The notes beneath the pieces were generated by a model. It searched no databases. It was given only the letters and a program-made list of their open reading frames with translations, and was not told the DNA's origin. DNA of 34,997 nt from Candidatus Pseudothioglobus aerophilus (lineage in GTDB: Bacteria; Pseudomonadota; Gammaproteobacteria; PS1; Pseudothioglobaceae): contig JACNFO010000013.1 in the NCBI GenBank assembly GCA_014384565.1, forward strand, positions 1 through 34,997, in the 5' to 3' direction. Position numbers and translations under genes: made by a program. Positions 7,436 to 16,924 of this stretch are shown here, in pieces (the stretch's first letter is position 1; every line of letters begins with the position of its first letter).

Positions 7436-10099
7436 ATGTCTGACGATATCGATTCTAAAGAAATTCTCGAGCAAAAGTTCCCAATAGTTACTATAGAAGA
7501 CGAGATGCGTGACTCCTACCTGGAGTACGCAATGAGCGTTATTGTAGGAAGGGCTTTGCCTGATGTTAGAGATGGTTTAAAGCCAGTTCATAGACGCGTT
7601 CTTTATGCCATGGAAGTGCTTGGTAATGATTACAATAAATCTTATAAAAAATCTGCCCGAATTGTGGGTGATGTGATTGGTAAGTATCACCCTCATGGTG
7701 ACACAGCAGTTTATGACACAATTGTAAGAATGGCACAGCCATTTTCGATGAGATGCATCCTAGTAGATGGTCAAGGAAACTTTGGCTCAGTGGATGGAGA
7801 CCGTGCAGCGGCTATGCGTTATACAGAAATTCGCATGACAAAGCTGTCACATGAACTTTTAAGAGACCTAGATAAAGAAACGGTAGACTTTATTGATAAC
7901 TATGATGGCTCTGAAAGTGAGCCTTCAGTATTGCCTACTCGCGTCCCTACTTTATTGGTGAATGGCTCTTCAGGCATTGCTGTTGGAATGGCCACAAATA
8001 TTCCACCACATAACCCAACTGAAGTTACTGAGGCTTGCCTCAGGTTTATTGATAATGAAGACATAACTATTGATGAGCTTTTAGAAATTATGCCTGGACC
8101 TGATTTTCCTACAGCTGGAATAATTAATGGCGCCTCTGGTATTCGAGAGGCATATGAAACCGGCAAGGGTAAGATTTATATGCGCTCAAGATCTCATGTT
8201 GAAGGTGAAGATAAATTAAGCATTGTTGTAACTGAGCTCCCTTATCAAGTTAATAAAGCAAGGCTCATTACTAAAATTGCAGAGCTTGTTAAAGATAAAA
8301 AGATTGATGGAATAACTGGTCTTAGAGATGAGTCAGATAAAGATGGGATGCGCATGGTAGTTGAGCTTAGGAGAGGAGAAGTTCCTGAGGTTATGCTGAA
8401 TAACTTATACAAGTTAACAGAGATGCAAACTGTTTTTGGTATCAACATGGTTGCAATTGACCAAGGAATGCCAAAATTAATGAATCTAAAGTCGATCTTG
8501 AGTGCATTCATTGCACATCGAAGAGAGATAGTAACTCGCCGCTCTATTTTTGAGCTTAATAAGGCAAAAGATAGGGCCCATTTATTGGAAGGACTTTCCG
8601 TTGCTCTTTTTAACATAGATGAAGTTATAGCGCTTATAAAGGCTGCACAGAACCCTAGTGAAGCCAAAGAAGGTTTGGTTGCGAGAGTCTGGAAGGGGTC
8701 AGTGATTCAGGAGCTTATTGGCGATAGAGACATGGCTCAGTTCAAGCCTCAAGATTTAGGTGCTGACCTAGGTCTCCAAAAGAATGGCGATTATCAATTA
8801 TCAGAAAAACAAGCACAAGCTATTCTTGATTTAAGACTCCACAGATTAACGGGCCTTGAAAAGGACAAAATATTTAATGAATTTAATGGATTGCTCGAAG
8901 AAATCAAAAAGTTACTTGATATTCTTCAAAATCCAGACCAATTAATGGATGTAATTCGTCAAGAAATTGCTGAAATTCGAGATAATTTTGGCGCTCCTCG
9001 AATTACTGAGATTATCGAAAATAAAATCGACCTTACACTTGAAGATTTAATTGCTCAAGAAGATAGAGTGGTAACTTTATCTCACGGAGGATACGTTAAG
9101 GCACAATCGCTTAGTGATTATCAAGCGCAAAGAAGAGGCGGCAAGGGTAAGGCTGCCACTAAGATGAAAGATGAGGATTTTGTAGATCAGTTATTTGTAG
9201 CAAACTCCCATGACACTGTTTTATGTTTCTCATCTAGAGGGAGAGTTCACTGGCTTAAAGTTTATGAACTCCCAATGGCCTCAAGAATTTCTAGAGGAAA
9301 GCCAATTATTAACTTGCTTCCTTTGGAGAAGGATGAGTCGATAAATGCAATATTGCCAGTCAAAGAGTTTACTGACGACCAGTTCGTATTTATGGTTACC
9401 AGCTCAGGAACGTGTAAAAAAACATCACTTAAAAACTTTTCACGTCCAAGAAATGGCGGCATTATTGCGATTGAGCTAAGAGATGATGACAAGCTTGTTG
9501 GTGTTGAAATTACTGCAGGTGAGCATGACATCCTGCTCTTCTCTTCTGCAGGTAAATCTATCCGCTTTAAAGAGTCTGATGTCCGCTCAGTTGGCCGAAC
9601 GGCGATTGGAGTTAGAGGGATTCGTTTAGCTGATAAAGATCAAGTGGTCTCCTTGATCGTTGCTGAGTCAGGCGATCCTATTCTTACAGCAACTGAAAAA
9701 GGCTATGGTAAGAGAACTCAATTGGATGAATATCGCTCCCAAGCAAGAGGTGGTTCAGGTGTTATTTCAATAAAAACATCGGACAGAAATGGTGAAGTAG
9801 TTGGCGCTATTCAGGTTACGGATGAAGATGAAATGATGCTAATTTCCAATAAAGGCACTTTGGTTAGAGCGCGAGCAGTTGATGTTTCAATTATTGGAAG
9901 GAATACCCAGGGCGTTACTTTGATTAATATTGCAGATGATGAAAAATTAGTTTCAGTAGCTAAGATAGCTGAAACGGATGACGAAGAAGAGGGCGAGAAT
10001 CAATTAGAAGTTGACGGCGCTCCATTGATAGAAGATGGAAATCAAGAAGATAATGATGCTTCTCCTCTGGTAAGCGATGATACTCAAGAAGATGAGTAG
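7436..10099 (+). CDS. gyrA: DNA gyrase subunit A
   Basis: An 887-residue GyrA, which with GyrB introduces negative supercoils. The catalytic tyrosine is Tyr129 ([10 protein letters not shown]. coli Tyr122). The quinolone pocket reads [11 protein letters not shown], so the E. coli Ser83 position is Thr90 and Asp87 is Asp94; Thr is a natural wild-type residue there in some species. The GyrA-box [10 protein letters not shown] in the C-terminal beta-pinwheel, needed for DNA wrapping, separates it from ParC. The last 40 or so residues form an acidic tail rich in Asp/Glu, as in other gyrases, where it tunes supercoiling. A TACAAT hexamer at 7,400-7,405 could be the -10 element; AGG precedes the ATG. 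A hairpin terminator follows. Confidence 0.96.
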   Translation: MSDDIDSKEILEQKFPIVTIEDEMRDSYLEYAMSVIVGRALPDVRDGLKPVHRRVLYAMEVLGNDYNKSYKKSARIVGDVIGKYHPHGDTAVYDTIVRMAQPFSMRCILVDGQGNFGSVDGDRAAAMRYTEIRMTKLSHELLRDLDKETVDFIDNYDGSESEPSVLPTRVPTLLVNGSSGIAVGMATNIPPHNPTEVTEACLRFIDNEDITIDELLEIMPGPDFPTAGIINGASGIREAYETGKGKIYMRSRSHVEGEDKLSIVVTELPYQVNKARLITKIAELVKDKKIDGITGLRDESDKDGMRMVVELRRGEVPEVMLNNLYKLTEMQTVFGINMVAIDQGMPKLMNLKSILSAFIAHRREIVTRRSIFELNKAKDRAHLLEGLSVALFNIDEVIALIKAAQNPSEAKEGLVARVWKGSVIQELIGDRDMAQFKPQDLGADLGLQKNGDYQLSEKQAQAILDLRLHRLTGLEKDKIFNEFNGLLEEIKKLLDILQNPDQLMDVIRQEIAEIRDNFGAPRITEIIENKIDLTLEDLIAQEDRVVTLSHGGYVKAQSLSDYQAQRRGGKGKAATKMKDEDFVDQLFVANSHDTVLCFSSRGRVHWLKVYELPMASRISRGKPIINLLPLEKDESINAILPVKEFTDDQFVFMVTSSGTCKKTSLKNFSRPRNGGIIAIELRDDDKLVGVEITAGEHDILLFSSAGKSIRFKESDVRSVGRTAIGVRGIRLADKDQVVSLIVAESGDPILTATEKGYGKRTQLDEYRSQARGGSGVISIKTSDRNGEVVGAIQVTDEDEMMLISNKGTLVRARAVDVSIIGRNTQGVTLINIADDEKLVSVAKIAETDDEEEGENQLEVDGAPLIEDGNQEDNDASPLVSDDTQEDE

Positions 10100-10137
10100 A
10101 TAAAACCAGGGATTTATGTAAATACATTATGTGTTTT

Positions 10138-10169
10138 AAAACAATAGTTCATTATGAATTATTGTTTTT
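10138..10169 (+). terminator. Terminator after gyrA
   Basis: AAAACAATAGTTCA (10138-10151), loop TTA, TGAATTATTGTTTT (10155-10168): a 14-bp stem with one G-T wobble ending in five Ts. It lies 38 bases after the gyrA stop and separates gyrA from the solute-uptake operon. The stem is AT-rich, so its strength is uncertain. Confidence 0.6.
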
Positions 10170-10216
10170 AATTTCGATAAAAAAATAAAAAAAACACCAC
10201 TTTGCATACTCTCTGT

Positions 10217-10225
10217 TGCTATAAT
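10217..10225 (+). promoter_or_regulatory. Extended -10 promoter of proX
   Basis: TGCTATAAT at 10217-10225 (TGC at 10217-10219, TATAAT at 10220-10225) is a consensus extended -10 element. No good -35 hexamer sits 16-18 bases upstream, which is tolerated with an extended -10. The element is bracketed by CTCTG (10211-10215) and CAGAG (10231-10235), an inverted repeat that could be an operator over the start site. Transcription would begin about 10,232, leaving a leader of about 60 bases with a strong TTAGGAGA Shine-Dalgarno. Confidence 0.5.
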
Positions 10226-10292
10226 TCTGTCAGAGTTTGAATTAATTTACTCTATTTTATATATCTAAAATCAATCCTTAGGAGAAATAAGT

Positions 10293-11303
10293 ATGAAAAT
10301 TAAATTTACCACTAAGCTATTTGGAGCTATTGCTGGAGCATTATTGCTCAGCACATCTGCAAATGCTGCATGTGGAAAAATAACAATCGCAGATATGAAT
10401 TGGTCGTCAGCCTCGTTGATGGCTAATGTTGATAAAGCTATGTTGGAAGCAATGGGCTGTGAAGTTGAGCTAGTTGCTGGCTCTACTATGCCAACATTTA
10501 CTTCAATGAATGAAACTGGTTCACCAGATGTTGCCCCGGAAATTTGGGCAAATGCATTTAAGGATTTAGTTGCAAGTGCTACTGACGCAGGCCGTTTACA
10601 TGTTGCTAATCCTGAGCCAATGAGTGGACTTGGAGAAGGTTGGTGGGTTTTACCTGCTACGCTTGATGCACATCCAGAGCTAACATCTGTTGAAGCTATC
10701 CTAGCACGTCCTGACTTATTCCCAGACAATGAAGACCCTTCTAAAGGTGCATTCCATGGTTGTCCTTCAGGTTGGAGTTGTCAACTTATAAACCAAAGTC
10801 TATTCAAGGCATGGGATATGGAAGCTAAAGGCTGGAAATTAGTTGATCCTGGTTCTAATGCTGGTCTTGATGGTTCAATTGCTAAGGCTGCAGAGAGTGG
10901 CGGCAACTGGTTCGGTTACTACTGGAACCCAACTGCGATAATTGGTAAGTATGATATGCAACAGGTTGAGTGGGGTGTTCCTTGGGCTGGTGATGATAAC
11001 TGGCACAACTGTATCGCACTTGGCGCTGATAACTGTTCTGATCCTAAGCCTTCTGCATGGGTTAATTCCGTGGTTATTGCTCTTGTTAGTGACAACATGT
11101 TCTATAACGGTCCAAAAGAAGCTATGGGGTATTTTAAAGCCCGCACATGGCCTGGTACGGTTATGAATGAAATGCTTGTTTGGATGCAAGACACAGGCGG
11201 AACTGGAGCTGATGCTACTGTTGAGTTCCTAACTAATCATGGAGATCTTTGGAAGACTTGGGTTAGCGCTGATGTTGCTGCCACAGTTGAAGCTTCTCTA
11301 TAA
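10293..11303 (+). CDS. proX: Glycine betaine/proline-type ABC transporter, periplasmic binding protein
   Basis: A 336-residue periplasmic binding protein of the OpuAC/ProX family. A signal peptide (MKIKFTTKLFGAIAGALLLS, cleavage probably after SANA near residue 25) targets it to the periplasm. The mature part begins CGKITIADMNWSSASLM, the usual opening where the first lobe binds the ligand. It is rich in Trp and Tyr (GEGWWVLP, NWFGYYWNP, GDDNWHNC), the aromatic boxes that hold quaternary-ammonium or sulfonium headgroups such as glycine betaine, proline betaine or DMSP. The exact ligand is not readable. Five or more cysteines suggest disulfides. A strong Shine-Dalgarno, its own promoter and a downstream terminator imply it is made in excess over the membrane parts encoded next. 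Confidence 0.88.
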   Translation: MKIKFTTKLFGAIAGALLLSTSANAACGKITIADMNWSSASLMANVDKAMLEAMGCEVELVAGSTMPTFTSMNETGSPDVAPEIWANAFKDLVASATDAGRLHVANPEPMSGLGEGWWVLPATLDAHPELTSVEAILARPDLFPDNEDPSKGAFHGCPSGWSCQLINQSLFKAWDMEAKGWKLVDPGSNAGLDGSIAKAAESGGNWFGYYWNPTAIIGKYDMQQVEWGVPWAGDDNWHNCIALGADNCSDPKPSAWVNSVVIALVSDNMFYNGPKEAMGYFKARTWPGTVMNEMLVWMQDTGGTGADATVEFLTNHGDLWKTWVSADVAATVEASL

Positions 11304-11356
11304 AGGTTAGAAGAAATTAGTTAACGATTAATTTGTTCTAGTTTCAAGTAAATACT

Positions 11357-11392
11357 AATTGCCCGTAGATTTTATGATTACGGGCAATTTTT
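11357..11392 (+). terminator. Terminator between proX and proW
   Basis: AATTGCCCGTA (11357-11367), an 11-base loop, then TACGGGCAATT (11379-11389), followed by TTT. It is a perfect 11-bp stem with five G-C pairs and a T run, an intrinsic terminator 54 bases after the proX stop. It would reduce read-through into proWV. Its 3' arm overlaps the next hairpin, so the two cannot form together. Confidence 0.75.
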
Positions 11393-11440
11393 ATGATTAA
11401 AGAGTAAACATTAGTCTTTAATCATAAAAATTATTTTTTT
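11386..11440 (+). repeat. 18-bp perfect inverted repeat with T tail
   Basis: AATTTTTATGATTAAAGA (11386-11403) and its exact complement TCTTTAATCATAAAAATT (11415-11432) flank an 11-base loop and are followed by ATTTTTTT. It may be a second, backup terminator. It shares bases 11386-11389 with the preceding terminator's 3' arm. The segment TTTTATGATTA also occurs inside the first hairpin's loop (11370-11380), so alternative pairings are possible. Confidence 0.65.
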
Positions 11441-11474
11441 AGTGTTTCATTTTGTTTGACAAGTTGTATAAATA

Positions 11475-11507
11475 TTAAGTTCAAATTAGATATCAATTTG
11501 AACTTAA
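11475..11507. repeat. 13-bp perfect palindrome upstream of proW
   Basis: TTAAGTTCAAATT (11475-11487), spacer AGATATC, AATTTGAACTTAA (11495-11507). The dyad lies 39 bases before the proW ATG and is followed by As rather than Ts in the + direction, so it is not a forward terminator. It could be an operator for a dimeric regulator or a leader hairpin. The base call is certain but the role is unknown. Confidence 0.6.
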
Positions 11508-11546
11508 AAAATGTTTAAATTGTGAGAGTTTAAAAGGAGTGATACT

Positions 11547-13715
11547 ATGGCGGCAGTTAGGCCAATTCCACAACAGTCAATAATAGAGTGTATTCCCCCA
11601 GCATCTGAAATTGCAGATTTACGAATACTTGGTAAAGATTTAAACTTTATTCAAGCAATGTCAAAAAGAGCTGACGATTTAACAACTCAGGCTCTAAGCG
11701 CCACAGATTACACTCAGTTGGTTAAAATAACAGATAGCTTTACAAAACTTACTGAGCGTGCAGAAGATAAAACGAAAACGCTAAAAGAGTTAGCGAATGA
11801 TTCTAACCCCTTAACTGAAGTCAACAATTCTGCAGAGTTACTTGAAAAAGTTCAGCTACTAGCTCAAGCACTTGAAACTAAAACTCAAGAACTCTCAAGC
11901 CAATATAAATCAAATGAAAATTTTTTAATTGACACATATGGAGGCTCACTTAATGAGCTCATCAATAGAGTTGATTCAATCAGCTCAGCTGATGGTGTGA
12001 TTTCAATATTTCCTGAACTAGAATCTTTATTTAAGACTATTGATGAAAATATTCGCTATTTAAATAATAGTGCTGAGTCACAGGTCATTACAGATAAAGT
12101 TCAAGAACTTTCAAAAGATTTTGCAGATAAAGCAGAGCAATATAATGATGCTTTTTTAAGTGAGATGGGCTCGCAAATAGCATTATTAAATGAAAAAATC
12201 TATACATTAAAAGCTAATGTAGACTACCTTAGCTCCAACTATAATCTTCAGTTGCATTTAGATCAGCTATCTCAAATCAGAGAGCAAGCTAACGCTTCAG
12301 CGCCAATATATAAAAATTTTCCTGGTGTTAGGGATATGATCTTCAATCTTGATACATTAAGTATTTCAACGCATGCCAAAGTTACAGAAATGGTAAGTAG
12401 TAATCAAATTGTATCTGACTTAATGCCCTTAATAAATGATCCTGAGGCTCTAGCTAGAGGCGTAAAGGAGGCTGCCATTAGAACTAATGTTAGTACTGTT
12501 GAGAATGTTCTAATGCCACTAACATCAAAAGCTAATGAGCTCAGTGCAAAAGTAATTGAATTAGCAAGTAGATATGATGCTGGTAATTATGGTGACATAA
12601 AGCTAAAAGTGGTAGCTAATTTTGATAAAACTGTAGAAAGGCTTGACAGGCAGTATATATCGGTTCGATCAACAGATCCTGAGGCTCTTGGCATAAAAAT
12701 TGAAGCTCTTTCCGACACCATAGAGTCTAACATGGGTTCTATTCTTTCTGTTGATCCAGAATCTCAATCAGAGTATTTTTCCTATATGAGTTCACGAGTG
12801 GGTGACTCAATAACTACTTCAGACTTTACCTTGTTTGTTAATAATGTAATATCAATTCCAGGTGACGTGATGATGAGCTCTCGTAACTGTGTTGATTCCG
12901 CCTTTAAAGATTTTACAAGAGAATTTGGAGGTAATATTGAGGCATTTTTTGATCCACTATTAACTTTTTTAGTAATAATAGAGAAGCTACTACTGGCAAC
13001 ACCATGGCCAATTTTTTTGGCTGTTGCAGGTGTCCTTGCTTGGCTTGGTGCTCGAAGTATTAAAGTTTCAATTGGTGTTATGTTGGCATTCTTTGCAATT
13101 GGATTCTTCAATATGTGGACCCCTATGGTGTCAACTGTCACAATGATTTCAGCGGCAACAATACTTTGTTTAGCTTTTGGTATACCTCTTGGTATTTGGA
13201 TGTCAAAGTCTAATAGAGCTCAGTCATTGATAACACCAGTATTAGACGTTATGCAAACGATTCCGTCCTTTGTTTATCTTATTCCAGTTGTAATGATGCT
13301 TGGAATTGGAAAAGTTCCAGGACTGATTGCAGTTTGTATTTATGCTATGCCTCCGATTGTGCGCTTAACAAATCTGGGTATACGACTTGTGGATAAAGAA
13401 GCAATGGAGGCGGCTGATGCATTTGGTGCTACCTACAGGCAGCGATTATTTATGGTACAAATTCCGCTTGCACTTCCGAATATTTTTGCAGGTATTAACC
13501 AGACTATTATGATGGCACTAGCGATGGTTGTTATTGCTTCAATGATCGGAGTTGCAGGACTTGGGCTTCCTGTGCTGCAAGCTGTTCAAAACCAATACTT
13601 GTCTATGGGACTGCTAAATGGTCTTGCAATTGTTGCCTTAGCAATTATATTCGATAGGGTTTCACAAGCGTTTGGAACCCGGATTCAAAAACACCGTTCT
13701 GGAGATGTTCTATGA
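11547..13715 (+). CDS. proW: ProW-type ABC permease with giant N-terminal extension
   Basis: A 722-residue protein. From about residue 450 to 712 it is a ProW/OpuAB permease: membrane helices from about 472, LCLAFGIPLGIWMSKS (541-555), VMQTIPSFVYLIPVVMMLGI (568-587), then the ABC-contacting EAADAFGATYRQRLFMVQIP (621-640) and MALAMVVIASMIGVAGLG (656-673). E. coli ProW is only 354 residues. Here the first 450 or so residues have no membrane segment or signal peptide and look strongly helical and coiled-coil-like (rich in Leu, Glu, Lys, Asn, Ser). In E. coli ProW the tail before the first helix is periplasmic; if topology holds, this whole domain is periplasmic. A GGAG Shine-Dalgarno precedes the ATG. 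The stop overlaps proV by 4 bases (ATGA). Confidence 0.88.
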   Translation: MAAVRPIPQQSIIECIPPASEIADLRILGKDLNFIQAMSKRADDLTTQALSATDYTQLVKITDSFTKLTERAEDKTKTLKELANDSNPLTEVNNSAELLEKVQLLAQALETKTQELSSQYKSNENFLIDTYGGSLNELINRVDSISSADGVISIFPELESLFKTIDENIRYLNNSAESQVITDKVQELSKDFADKAEQYNDAFLSEMGSQIALLNEKIYTLKANVDYLSSNYNLQLHLDQLSQIREQANASAPIYKNFPGVRDMIFNLDTLSISTHAKVTEMVSSNQIVSDLMPLINDPEALARGVKEAAIRTNVSTVENVLMPLTSKANELSAKVIELASRYDAGNYGDIKLKVVANFDKTVERLDRQYISVRSTDPEALGIKIEALSDTIESNMGSILSVDPESQSEYFSYMSSRVGDSITTSDFTLFVNNVISIPGDVMMSSRNCVDSAFKDFTREFGGNIEAFFDPLLTFLVIIEKLLLATPWPIFLAVAGVLAWLGARSIKVSIGVMLAFFAIGFFNMWTPMVSTVTMISAATILCLAFGIPLGIWMSKSNRAQSLITPVLDVMQTIPSFVYLIPVVMMLGIGKVPGLIAVCIYAMPPIVRLTNLGIRLVDKEAMEAADAFGATYRQRLFMVQIPLALPNIFAGINQTIMMALAMVVIASMIGVAGLGLPVLQAVQNQYLSMGLLNGLAIVALAIIFDRVSQAFGTRIQKHRSGDVL

Positions 13716-14746
13716 CGCAAGACATTAAAATTAAGATCACTAATTTAACTAAGATTTTTGGTCCAAAAGCTAAATCTGTCTTAAAGCATGTTGATAACGG
13801 TATGACCAAGGATGATCTCCTTAAGGAGCATCAGCACGTTCTTGGTTTGAGTAATATCAATCTTGATTTGGCAAATAAAAATATTGAGGTAATTATGGGG
13901 CTTTCAGGGTCTGGTAAGTCTACTTTAATTCGACATATTAATCGACTTATTGAGCCTACTGCTGGTTCGGTTATGATTGGTGGTGAAGATGTAATACAAA
14001 TGCCTATGGAAAAACTTAGGCAATTTAGGCAACAAAAAACTGCAATGGTATTTCAAAGCTTTGCACTCCTTCCGCATAAAACGATTATGGATAATGTTTG
14101 TTTAGGTGTTCATTTGCAAGGAGTAAAGGGCGATGAAGCAGTAAAAAGAGCGAAGAAATGGATTGATCGTGTAGGTTTATCTGGATACGAAAATCGTTAT
14201 CCGTCTCAGCTTTCTGGTGGAATGCAGCAGCGTGTTGGTTTAGCGAGGGCTTTAACGTGTGATACTGAAATTTTAATGATGGATGAGGCCTTTAGCGCGC
14301 TTGATCCGCTCATACGAAGTGATATGCAGGACTTGTTATTGGAACTCCAAAAAGAACTCCACAAGACTATTGTCTTTATTACTCATGACCTGGAAGAGGC
14401 TCTAAAGATTGGAGACCGTATTGCTATTCTTAATGGCGGCGAGCTAGTTCAGCATGGAACAACTCAGGAGATTATAATGACTCCTGCTGATGATTATGTT
14501 AAGGACTTTGTCAAAAAAGTAAACCGCTCTCATGTCCTTCAAACAAAATCTGTGATGACTGATCAGAAGCCAGCAAAAGCTTCTTCAAATATCACCGTTA
14601 ACGAGATGGATTCAGTAGACTCTGCTTTATGTGAGATGCTTCGTGAAAATGCTGATTGCTGCATAGTTCAAGACTCAGCTGGCTCAGTAGTAGGCTATCT
14701 AAATAAAAAAGATATAGCTGAAGTTGTTAAGCCATTAGAAGCGTAA
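13712..14746 (+). CDS. proV: Glycine betaine/proline-type ABC transporter ATPase
   Basis: A 344-residue ATPase that powers the ProXW importer from the cytoplasmic face. It shows the ProV/OpuAA N-terminal lead (LTKIFGPK, then a helical insert before the core), Walker A GLSGSGKST (63-71), Q-loop VFQSFALLPHKTIMDNV, signature LSGGMQQRVGLARAL and Walker B ILMMDEAFSALDP with the following THDLEEA switch. After about residue 280 only one CBS-like repeat is visible (ITVNEMDSVDSALCEML to VGYLNKKDIAEVV), whereas E. coli ProV (400 residues) and OpuAA carry two. Tandem CBS domains sense ionic strength in OpuA, so the shortened tail suggests a changed osmotic gate. It overlaps proW by 4 bases and converges on prfC. 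Confidence 0.92.
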   Translation: MTQDIKIKITNLTKIFGPKAKSVLKHVDNGMTKDDLLKEHQHVLGLSNINLDLANKNIEVIMGLSGSGKSTLIRHINRLIEPTAGSVMIGGEDVIQMPMEKLRQFRQQKTAMVFQSFALLPHKTIMDNVCLGVHLQGVKGDEAVKRAKKWIDRVGLSGYENRYPSQLSGGMQQRVGLARALTCDTEILMMDEAFSALDPLIRSDMQDLLLELQKELHKTIVFITHDLEEALKIGDRIAILNGGELVQHGTTQEIIMTPADDYVKDFVKKVNRSHVLQTKSVMTDQKPAKASSNITVNEMDSVDSALCEMLRENADCCIVQDSAGSVVGYLNKKDIAEVVKPLEA

Positions 14747-14749
14747 GAG

Positions 14750-16318
14750 TCAGTGCTCTCTTGTAGCGCTAAAGGTTAAGTCTGGGTGACGCTCGATTGT
14801 AAGCTGAAGGTTTACCATGCTTGGGGCTAAATAAGAAAGCATTCCTGCGCTGTCAATAGCAATATTATTCCCAGCTTTTATTTTGAGCTGATCGATATCT
14901 TTATCGAGACCAGTAACCCATCTTGCTGTTGCTACATTAATCGTTTCGAATTGACAATCGACTCCGTACTCATATTTGAGTCTATGAGCAACAACATCAA
15001 ATTGCAAAATACCTACAGCCCCTAAAATTTGTGAGCTATTAGCAATAGGCCTGAATACTTGAGTTGCTCCTTCCTCTGAAAGCTGATCAAGCCCTTTTTG
15101 TAATGCTTTAGCTTTGAGAGGATCTTTAAGCTGTGCTCTTCTAAAAAGCTCTGGAGCAAAGTTAGGGATGCCTTGGAAGTTAATCTTCTCGCCTTGAGTG
15201 AAAGTATCTCCAATACTTATCCCGCCGTGATTATGAATACCTATAACATCGCCTGCATAGGCTACTTCAGTTGAACTTCTTTCACGAGACATAAAGGTTA
15301 CCGCGTTTGCAATTTTTATTTGTTTGCCTGTTGGAACTTGAAGAACCTTCATTCCTTTTTGATATTCACCACTGACAATTCGCATAAAGGCTAATCTGTC
15401 ATGATGTTTGGGGTCCATATTTGCTTGAATTTTAAAGATAAATCCAGTCAGTTTTCCTTCATTAGGAGATACTTTTCTAGTATCACATTGCCTGCTTTGA
15501 GGTAAAGGGGCATATTTAATAAACCCATCTAGTAAGTTTTCGATACCAAAATTGTTGATTGCTGATCCAAAAAATACGGGCGTCTGCTTACCCTCAAGAA
15601 AATCATTTAAATTGAAAGGGTTTGTTGTGCCGCTAATGAGTTCAATTTCTTCTCGGGCTTCTTTTGCAAGATCTTCACCCAATATTTTATCTAATTCAGG
15701 ATTATCAATTCCCTCGATAATTGTGTTGTCACCAATCTTTGCATTTTTACCACTTTCAAACAAATAAACTTTATTTTCAAGCAGGTGAAAAACTCCTTTA
15801 AAGCCCTTTCCCATTCCAATTGGCCATGTGATCGGTGAGCATTCGATATTTAGAACAGATTCAACTTCATCCAGAAGATCAATAGGTTCACGTCCTTCGC
15901 GGTCCATCTTATTGATAAAGGTTATGATTGGCGTATCACGAAGTCTGCATACCTCCATTAATTTAATTGTTCTTTGCTCAACACCTTTGGCTACATCAAT
16001 AACCATTAAAGCAGAGTCCACAGCAGTTAAAGTGCGGTAAGTATCCTCAGAAAAGTCTTCGTGTCCAGGTGTATCTAGTAGATTGATAACGTGATTATCA
16101 TAAGGAAACTGCATCACGGATGAAGTAATAGAGATACCTCTTTCCTTCTCCATTTCCATCCAATCACTTGTGGCATGACTATCAGCTTTTCTTGCCTTTA
16201 CGCTTCCAGCTGTTTTAATAGCACCACCATAAAGGAGTAATTTTTCAGTAACTGTTGTCTTGCCAGCATCGGGATGTGAAATGATCGCAAAAGTGCGACG
16301 TTTGGAGGTTTCAGACAT
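14750..16318 (-). CDS. prfC: Peptide chain release factor 3
   Basis: A 522-residue translational GTPase, RF-3, which recycles RF1/RF2 from the ribosome after peptide release. G motifs are all visible: P-loop SHPDAGKTT (near residue 15), [15 protein letters not shown] (switch I), [15 protein letters not shown] (G3) and [18 protein letters not shown] (G4), the last two with the insertions that mark RF-3 rather than EF-G. The C-terminal part has [20 protein letters not shown]. Length matches E. coli (529). It is the last gene of a minus-strand run, 5 bases after dcd, and ends 3 bases from the convergent proV stop, so no separate terminator fits between them. Confidence 0.95.
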   Translation of the reverse strand: MSETSKRRTFAIISHPDAGKTTVTEKLLLYGGAIKTAGSVKARKADSHATSDWMEMEKERGISITSSVMQFPYDNHVINLLDTPGHEDFSEDTYRTLTAVDSALMVIDVAKGVEQRTIKLMEVCRLRDTPIITFINKMDREGREPIDLLDEVESVLNIECSPITWPIGMGKGFKGVFHLLENKVYLFESGKNAKIGDNTIIEGIDNPELDKILGEDLAKEAREEIELISGTTNPFNLNDFLEGKQTPVFFGSAINNFGIENLLDGFIKYAPLPQSRQCDTRKVSPNEGKLTGFIFKIQANMDPKHHDRLAFMRIVSGEYQKGMKVLQVPTGKQIKIANAVTFMSRERSSTEVAYAGDVIGIHNHGGISIGDTFTQGEKINFQGIPNFAPELFRRAQLKDPLKAKALQKGLDQLSEEGATQVFRPIANSSQILGAVGILQFDVVAHRLKYEYGVDCQFETINVATARWVTGLDKDIDQLKIKAGNNIAIDSAGMLSYLAPSMVNLQLTIERHPDLTFSATREH

Positions 16319-16323
16319 ATTGC

Positions 16324-16890
16324 CTAAGCCTTTGGTAAAGTTACGCCAGTTTGGCCTTGGTATTTTCCGTCCCTATCTTTATATGAAGTTTCACATACCT
16401 CGTCAGACTCAAAAAAGAGCATTTGCGCAACGCCCTCGTTGGCATATATTTTTGCAGGCAAAGGCGTTGTATTAGAAAACTCTAGTGTTACGTGTCCTTC
16501 CCATTCTGGCTCCAGTGGAGTGACATTAACAATAATGCCGCACCTTGCATAAGTGGACTTCCCAAGGCAAATAACTAGGGTAGAGCGAGGAATTTTAAAG
16601 TACTCGACTGTTCTTGCAAGTGCAAAAGAATTTGGGGGAATAATGCACTCATCTGAGTCAATTTCAACAAAGCTTTTGGCGTTAAAATTTTTAGGATCAA
16701 CAATATTATGATTGATATTGGTAAATATTTTGAATTCAGTTGAGCAGCGAACATCATAGCCATAGCTAGAGGTGCCATAAGAGATTATTTTTTGATCGTT
16801 TGCTTGTCGAACTTGGTTTGGCTCAAATGGATGAATCATCCCATTTTCTAGGGACATTTTACGAATCCACTTGTCTGATTTTATACTCAT
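16324..16890 (-). CDS. dcd: dCTP deaminase
   Basis: A 188-residue trimeric enzyme that deaminates dCTP to dUTP for thymidylate synthesis. The Met at 16,888-16,890 is chosen over one 24 bases upstream because [19 protein letters not shown] is the conserved N-terminus of the Pseudomonas-type Dcd, which is also 188 residues. Signature motifs are [33 protein letters not shown] (with the catalytic Glu), [20 protein letters not shown] and the closing [13 protein letters not shown]. It lies between mraY (34-base gap) and prfC (5-base gap) on the minus strand, probably in one transcript. The identity is secure. Confidence 0.95.
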   Translation of the reverse strand: MSIKSDKWIRKMSLENGMIHPFEPNQVRQANDQKIISYGTSSYGYDVRCSTEFKIFTNINHNIVDPKNFNAKSFVEIDSDECIIPPNSFALARTVEYFKIPRSTLVICLGKSTYARCGIIVNVTPLEPEWEGHVTLEFSNTTPLPAKIYANEGVAQMLFFESDEVCETSYKDRDGKYQGQTGVTLPKA

Positions 16891-16924
16891 GAATCGGTAT
16901 TTTACAGTGCGCAAACAATCAACA

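Noticed and set aside
7670-7740. Thr90 in GyrA (E. coli Ser83 position) as a fluoroquinolone-resistance mutation
   Set aside because: Thr occurs naturally at this site in susceptible species, Asp94 is intact, and ParC Ser81/Glu85 are wild-type, so it is more likely lineage-normal.
7900-8667. Long minus-strand open frames inside gyrA (and similar ones in parC, prfC, proX)
   Set aside because: Ser-rich shadow translations opposite well-conserved genes, without ribosome sites or recognisable domains.
11456-11478. TTGACA at 11456-11461 as a proW promoter -35
   Set aside because: No -10 hexamer sits 16-18 bases downstream; the nearest TATAAA/TATTAA are 5 and 11 bases away. A proW promoter here remains unproven.
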